Below are positions 58,957-64,000 of a DNA stretch of 64,000 nt, piece by piece; the first letter of the stretch is position 1, and each line of letters opens with the position of its first letter. Both the position numbers and the translations under genes were made by a program. Source of the DNA: Atriophallophorus winterbourni (taxonomy: Eukaryota; Platyhelminthes; Trematoda; Plagiorchiida; Microphallidae); the NCBI GenBank assembly GCA_013407085.1, contig JACCGJ010000335.1:45800-109799 (forward strand). Reading direction: 5' to 3'. Under the pieces are notes generated by a model. It was given only the letters and a program-made list of their open reading frames with translations, was not told the origin of the DNA and did no database searches.

Positions 58957-59833
58957 ATGTTCTTATATTGTTTATACACCTAAATTTCAATTTTTACCAT
59001 CCTATGGTTGTTGTTAAGCTTGTTGCTTTTTAGACCATTAAAAACCTTGAATTACCTTGAAAATACGCCAGTTTGCCATTTACCAATACTAACTAACCAT
59101 TCCATGAGCGTATTATCAAAGTATGTCATCAGATGTCGAGCCATTAAACATGGATTTAAACATACTAAATTTCTTGTTACAATGCATTTAACAAATTACT
59201 TTTAAATCTTTTTTTAAATCAACGGATCAGTATGATTGCTCTGAACAAATTCAACTTTCCGTCGGATGTCATTATTAAGCGTAGCGTTCAGAGATCGCCC
59301 GGCGTTTATGCATTTCTAGCAATTAAACCTGATTTTAATGAAAACTCACTCATGTCGAACAAATTATTCATTCTGTGTGTGACTGCTGATCTATTATGGT
59401 GGTCAGTCACTACATGTTTAATCGTTGTTCAGCGGGTACCTGCAGATCAGTATGTGACATGCTACAGGTCAGAGCATATGTGACATTTTGTACAAAGCAG
59501 GCAGCATATGTGGTTCTAATTTCGTGCCATGATTATCGACCCATATTCACTGCAATGTTAAACAAGTGACTTGTGAATTTTTTATGAATAGCGAAAGTGA
59601 AATCAGATTAGTTAAAGGCGTGATCCACGTTCAAGTCCATTCAATTTTAATTGTCTAAAGAGCATATCGCTTTAGAGAAAAACATAGAATAACATGGGTT
59701 AATACGAACACTGTAACAAGCAAAAACGGGATTTGGTTGCTCACTGAAAAGTTCAATAATCTGGTAAAAATCCAAATAACAGAAATTGCATTCAAGAAAG
59801 CTCATTTGCATGCATTTGCTTCATACTCACACA

Positions 59834-59875
59834 CCCCACGACCGGTTTCGTGCTGTTTGCACTCATCAGGTAGGG
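59834..59875 (-). ncRNA. Hammerhead ribozyme, type I, complete core
   Basis: Minus strand: CCCTAC, CTGATGA, GTGC-AAACA-GCAC, GAAA, ACCGGTC, GTGGGG. Same in every base as the copy at 31752-31793. All conserved residues are present and helix I has six pairs. Confidence 0.88.
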
Positions 59876-60066
59876 ACAGTGGGATCAGAATTTGCATGTG
59901 CTTGAAACAGTGGAAGAATAGTAAACAAGTATCGCTTGTATGCCACTGATGGATAAGGCTGGTACGACCAACCTGTTCAATCACGAACCGAAACTCATTT
60001 AGAAAGGGTTTGAACCGATTCTCATGAAAAAAACACTCATTTGCATTTATTTTCATCACACACACA

Positions 60067-60108
60067 CCCCACGACCGGTTTTGTGCTGTTTGCAGTCATC
60101 AGGTAGGG
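60067..60108 (-). ncRNA. Hammerhead ribozyme, mutated partner
   Basis: CTGATGA intact, but the first stem II pair is lost (CTGC against GCAC) and GAAA has become AAAA (G12 to A). Likely inactive. Confidence 0.8.
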
Positions 60109-60229
60109 ACAGCGGAATCAGAATTTGCATGTGCTTGAAACAGTGGAAGAATGGTAAACAAGTTGCGCTTGTATTCTACTGTTGGATAATTGTTTTCAAT
60201 TGCACAAAGGAGTGACATTTATAGATGCA

Positions 60230-60460
60230 AGTGGTTGGAATGTATGGTTTTCTTCGTTGCATATGTCAAGGTCCTAAAGATTTCTCTTAAACATGTTTTG
60301 TTTTACTGAGCTCGCAACATACTCAGGAGTATTGTTCCATGTAAAAGAAACACGCATGGCAAAAAATGTTACCTAAATTTGAGCCGTCAGTAAGATACAG
60401 TTCAAAGTAATTCAATGTAATTCAAAGTTTTAAACAAAGTTAAACACATATGCCACTGTT
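60230..60460 (-). mobile_element. LINE 3' fragment
   Basis: Minus strand: FFAMRVSFTWNNTPEYVAS followed by a FKRNL-type segment, the RT C-terminal end. Flanked by ATTCAAAGTAATTCAATGTA short repeats at 60410-60430. Confidence 0.6.
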
Positions 60461-60607
60461 ATATAGGGCTCTTACAAAGAACCACGATGTTCAAACACAG
60501 AATCACAGAGTGATTCTTTGTCAAGCACTCAGGGCGCTTATGGATGATCAAAGTAATGTGTTGCTCACAGTAAGGGATGGGGATGTGAGCAACACATTAC
60601 TTTGGTC
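60460..60607. mobile_element. Family 2 hammerhead-repeat spacer ending in a 23-bp foldback
   Basis: Family 2 spacer segments on the minus strand (GTTCAAACACAGAATCAC at 60490, GTCAAGCACTCAGGGCGC). Then an inverted repeat: 60546-60568 pairs with 60585-60607 across a 16-base loop, with one mismatch in 23. The ribozyme part itself is missing. Confidence 0.78.
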
Positions 60608-62050
60608 AAAGTTTTAATGTTCGAAAAAGCAAATACTTTACAGTAAACATAGATTAAATATATAGGGAATGGCCAACATATCGTTGTCAATTTTAGCCTT
60701 GAACATGTTCTGGATTGATGCATAAATGATATGTGGCGGCAGATAGTTCCATATAAAACAAACTCGGACAGCAAAGAATAACCTTCGAAAAAAGACCGAG
60801 AGTGTGGAATGATTCACTTGTATCCACGAGATCTGCTAACGCGTGCTTATTGCCGATGAAACAAGTGTTCAAGTGGTTAATCCACTGTATGTAGACCGGT
60901 TACCATTTTTGTAGCGCGGTGGTATACGTGTTGCAGCAAGTAACCATAACGACCATGCTTGTAAAGCGCACTCCATTGTTGGCCGGATATAGGTGTTATT
61001 TATCCTAGACATTATGCGAGCCCTTGTCGGATGCGAGCCCCGAATATTTAAAAAAGCATTGCAAAATGTGATTTGTGGTAGTCGTAAGACGATGATGATG
61101 GATATTTGAAAACATTTAGACTCACGACTAAGTCACTATACGTCTCTCCCTACTGAGTTCAGCGACAAAATTTGTAGCACGATGGTATAATCTCTTATAA
61201 AGCAATAGCGACCACGCTCGAATCGAATATTTAATCGTTGGTCTCACACACGGTTTTGTTATACAAGGAATCGCCTTTTTGAGAATCTTTTTAAAATTCT
61301 CATTAGAAGTACATTGGTAAAATGATAGACAGTGTTGATCGTCACACCAGTGTGGTCCCACGGAGGAGTGTGCCACTAATAGCATATTAGAACTCACATA
61401 TATTCTCAAGGTTCAGTATGCGACACTTTTAAAAATTGAACAATATGTATTTTTAGGGACCGAGCGTGTATATTGTCCTGATCCTTTTATAACAGTGCGC
61501 CATGCTCTGGCTTATTGAACCAAGACCACACTTTCGTATCGTCCCCGAACAATACTATCTAACACTCGGTAAAAGTCGGTAGGTTATGAGCATAAAGTAT
61601 GAAGCCAATCGGAGCGAGGACAGATCCCTGAGGCACTTCAGTTGTCAAGGCCACCGGTTTCGGCAAAGCACGATAGAAAGGGACTTAAAAATGCCGATCT
61701 CGCAGGAAATTTTTCAACCCGGCTAATATTCTACCAGCGATTATACGACGTTCCAGCTTCTGCAATATTTTACTGTGGTTAACACGGCCAAAGGCTATTG
61801 ACATATCCAGGTAGCATTCATGGGTGATATGTTCAACATCTACTTCTCGATTCCAATATTCGAGGGTAAGGAGAAGGTTAGTAGGGCAGGAATACCCATT
61901 TATACAGCCGGAATTCGCTCCGAAAATAGCCTATTATCTACAAGGCATATGCTCAGATTGGTCGCTGAAATCTCGTAGTTTGCTGGTTCTGAACGCGTGC
62001 CGCATTTTAAAATAGGAGAGTTAATACCAGATTTCAAGTTCTACGGTGTG
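60608..62050 (-). mobile_element. CR1-like LINE RT remnant
   Basis: Minus strand, 5' to 3': CYLDMSIAFGRVNHSKILQKLERR (about 61815-61745), TEVPQGSVLAPIGFILYA (about 61650-61590), KPCVRPTIKYSIRAW and KRLYHRATNFVAELSRERR (61250-61140), then CFIWNYLPPHIIYASIQNMFKAK (about 60750-60690). Frame broken many times. The 3' end abuts the foldback at 60607. Confidence 0.78.
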
Positions 62051-62790
62051 ACACGTTGAAACAGCGTTTCGAAGAAAAAAACTATGTCAGAAATTCACAG
62101 AGATAGTATACACAATGCCAGAGTATGGTCAGGGTAATTTCATTAGCACCATGTTATTTTCTGGTACACAATGATGGTTGAGTACCTAGCACCTCTACTC
62201 TGGTAAAAGATATGGTGTCCAAGGAACAGGAGTCGTCATTTGTCAGTGTGTTCTTTTGGGCAAAATATTGTGACGTAATATTTGTCGAGATCTTCCACAG
62301 CTGCATTGATGGCTATTCTAGCGTGCGTCTGCATAGCTGCAACTCCAGGTTTTACGGAACACTGCTTGTTTACTATCCGGGAACGAATATTTGGATTTCG
62401 CTCTAATTTAGACAGTAAATGAACAGAGTACTGTAGTTTGTCTTCAGCGATAATTTTGCTGGCATGATTTCTTGATGATTAAAAGGCATTCCACGTGGTT
62501 TCGGTTGCTAACTGGCGATGATTGTTTTAAGCCATATTCTAACCATATTTCCGAGTTTGGCTACGATTTTTGAATGCGAATACTTTTCCACACCGTTCAG
62601 ATACAAAACTCAGAGTTAGAGTTGATTTTCATCTTAAGTTTCTTCAAAATGCTGCATAACTGCGTTTGTGCTCCGGTGCCTTCATTTCGCTAGTTGTTGA
62701 TCAACCTCTGGCGCTTGACTGTTTGGATAGACATACCACTTTGATGATTTTTGGTTCTTGTTTCGATGATTGAGAATAATCTCTTACTAT
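62051..62790. other. No gene seen
   Basis: Short ORFs only. No recognisable domain. Confidence 0.4.
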
Positions 62791-62799
62791 ATACGGATA

Positions 62800-63330
62800 T
62801 TGATAAGCGAATTAACAGAGTAGCGACCATATTCTCCAGATTAAAATCTACTTTCTGGAGAAACCGCAAGTTTGCTGTGAATACAAGATGATGGTATACT
62901 GCGCGTGCGTACTAAACGCTTTAATATACGGCAGTGAAACCTGAACTATCCACGCAAAAAACAAACGGAAGCTAATTGCTTTCCAACAGAGAAGCATCGG
63001 CCGTTATAGGACAAAGTGAAAAATGCTGGAGTGTTTTTCGAAGCTGGTCTACACAGCGTGGTAACCATACTGAGTCAGCGCTCCCTCCACTGGTTGGTTC
63101 ATGCGTAAAAAAAGAACATGGTCGTATTCCAAAATGTCTACTCTATGGTGAATTGAAATCAGGAATTCGACCATTGGGTAGATCACGGTACGAAGAGGTT
63201 TCCCAAAAATATGAACGCTTTTAAATTGACCCTATGAGTATGGAAGAACTTGCTCTTGATTTCTCACTTCGAACGCACTGTGTAAAGCGTCGCCCGCAAG
63301 CCCGGGAGGAGCAAATATTACAATAAGGCG
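62800..63330 (+). mobile_element. RTE/Jockey-like LINE, C-terminal fragment
   Basis: ALIYGSET-TIHAKNKRKLIAF followed by GRIPKCLLYGELKSGIRPL, GRSRYEEVSQKYERF and DPMSMEELALDFSLR. These match the end of RT proteins of the type ending in a GRP-xRY-D...W--LA-DR-xWR pattern. Different from the 19.8-21.1 kb element. Frameshifted. Confidence 0.7.
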
Positions 63331-63734
63331 CTAATCATAGGTCACATCGTCAGCTTGCAACTAACTTTGATCTCCCGATTACTGATTATCGATGTTAGTG
63401 CGGTGAGAGAGATTGCTTCTCCCGAATCGGACTGTTTATTCAACCTGAAATCTGGTGAGCATTAAACAATCATGCGCTTATGATGTACATCCATAGTTAA
63501 CATCGAAGAACGAGGCCAACTAACGCTCAGATCAACACAAGTAGTCGAAATTCAAGACGAAATGGTTGCTCGATCCAAGCGGCCTATTATATATGATGTT
63601 TTTGACGGAATTTTCTTCAGTTGTCAATATTAGATCTAGCATTTAAGACACATCTGCCCCTTTGCATCTTGTTTTACTCTCGACATGATTACAAAAGAGA
63701 ATCTCTTCAAGAAGCCGCTAAAAGTATAGTAATT

Positions 63735-64000
63735 TGTACAGTCTTATATTTTGTATCATCTTAATTTGTTGGCTTAGATATTATCGTTTCTTTTCGATTG
63801 TTGAGAACACCATATTGATTTATCGATTTCTTTTTTTCGTTATCATTCACATTTCACCGATTTTCTGTTCGTTAACTCAGTGAACGATGTTCACCTGTTG
63901 AATACCATTTGTACATAATCAACTCACTCACTATTAACAATATACTCTTTGTCCATGCACGGTCTTTGTTCTTCTGTGTTTGTCTGGGAGTCAAAATTGT
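63735..64000 (+). mobile_element. CsRn1-like Gypsy LTR, cut by window end
   Basis: Begins TGTACAGTCTTATATTTTG and follows the reverse complement of 9158-8890, with GTTAACTCAGTGAACGATGT and ATAATCAACTCACT in common. The last bases still align with the LTR. Whether it is a solo LTR or a 5' LTR cannot be told. Confidence 0.78.

Larger units (their letters stand above)
59801..60190 (-). mobile_element. Retrozyme-like hammerhead element, direct dimer
   Basis: Two direct units of about 155 bp (59801-59957 and 60036-60190) separated by a 78-bp spacer holding GGTACGACCAACCTGTTCAA. Each unit runs CTCATTTGCAT, hammerhead, CAGTGGAAGAAT, GTAAACAAG. The unit-spacer-unit order resembles a tiny LTR element or an animal retrozyme. 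AATTGCA occurs just outside both ends (about 59785 and 60199) and could be a short target duplication. Confidence 0.82.

Noticed and set aside
59801..60190. Direct repeats as a CRISPR-like array
   Set aside because: Only two units, 155 bp long, in a eukaryotic context, with ribozyme structure.
61824..62015. Plus-strand 63-codon frame
   Set aside because: Antisense of a minus-strand RT segment with YLDMSIAFGRVNH.

Overview
The window is eukaryotic, AT-rich and crowded with repeats. It most likely comes from a digenean fluke, possibly schistosome-like. This is inferred from three things: 36-51 bp introns near the 5' end of the one recognisable host gene; CsRn1/Boudicca-style and other Gypsy LTR elements with CR1-like, RTE-like and Penelope-like retroelements; and hammerhead-ribozyme repeats of the kind known from schistosomes. 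No species is claimed.

The only host gene recognised with confidence is adenylate kinase 7 (AK7), on the minus strand, represented twice. Copy A has exons 1-6 (8650 down to 899; the gene runs off the left edge). Copy B has exons 1-8 (33430 down to 26714). All introns are GT-AG and the joined exons stay open. Both copies lie in a large direct duplication: 1-19452 matches about 27945-44268, offset about +27.9 kb at the left, +24780 in the middle and +24816 at the right. It is broken by a 3.86 kb segment present only in A and by two insertions present only in B. Between the copies lie retroelement debris, a 1000-N gap (24426-25425) and AK7 exons 7-8.

Each duplicate carries the same TE stack just upstream of AK7. 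A CsRn1-like Gypsy 3' LTR ends about 200 bp before the AK7 start codon on the same strand. The integrase ORF of that element is split by a second Gypsy element inserted on the opposite strand with a 5-bp target duplication. Further out are CR1-like LINE pieces in both orientations, a Penelope-like GIY-YIG endonuclease with a hammerhead-like motif downstream, and a LINE ORF1/endonuclease remnant. From 19.7 to 24.3 kb there are an RTE-like RT, a PHD-finger LINE ORF1 plus endonuclease, a Penelope-like RT piece and an inverted SINE-like pair.

From 44.3 kb to the end the sequence is mostly decayed LINEs (one nearly complete at 53.6-57.4 kb), one unassigned candidate coding exon (47 kb) and the start of another CsRn1-like LTR at the right edge. 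Scattered through it, and inserted in AK7 copy B, are at least fourteen copies or remnants of small hammerhead-ribozyme repeats in two related sequence families. They occur as direct dimers, inverted dimers and solo pieces. Two copies keep a complete hammerhead core. The copy at 31634-32091 has a 13-bp target duplication and an empty site in the other duplicate, so it moved after the duplication. It places an intact hammerhead on the sense strand inside an AK7 intron. This retrozyme-like system, next to Penelope-like remnants that could be its mobilising partner, is the most interesting content.
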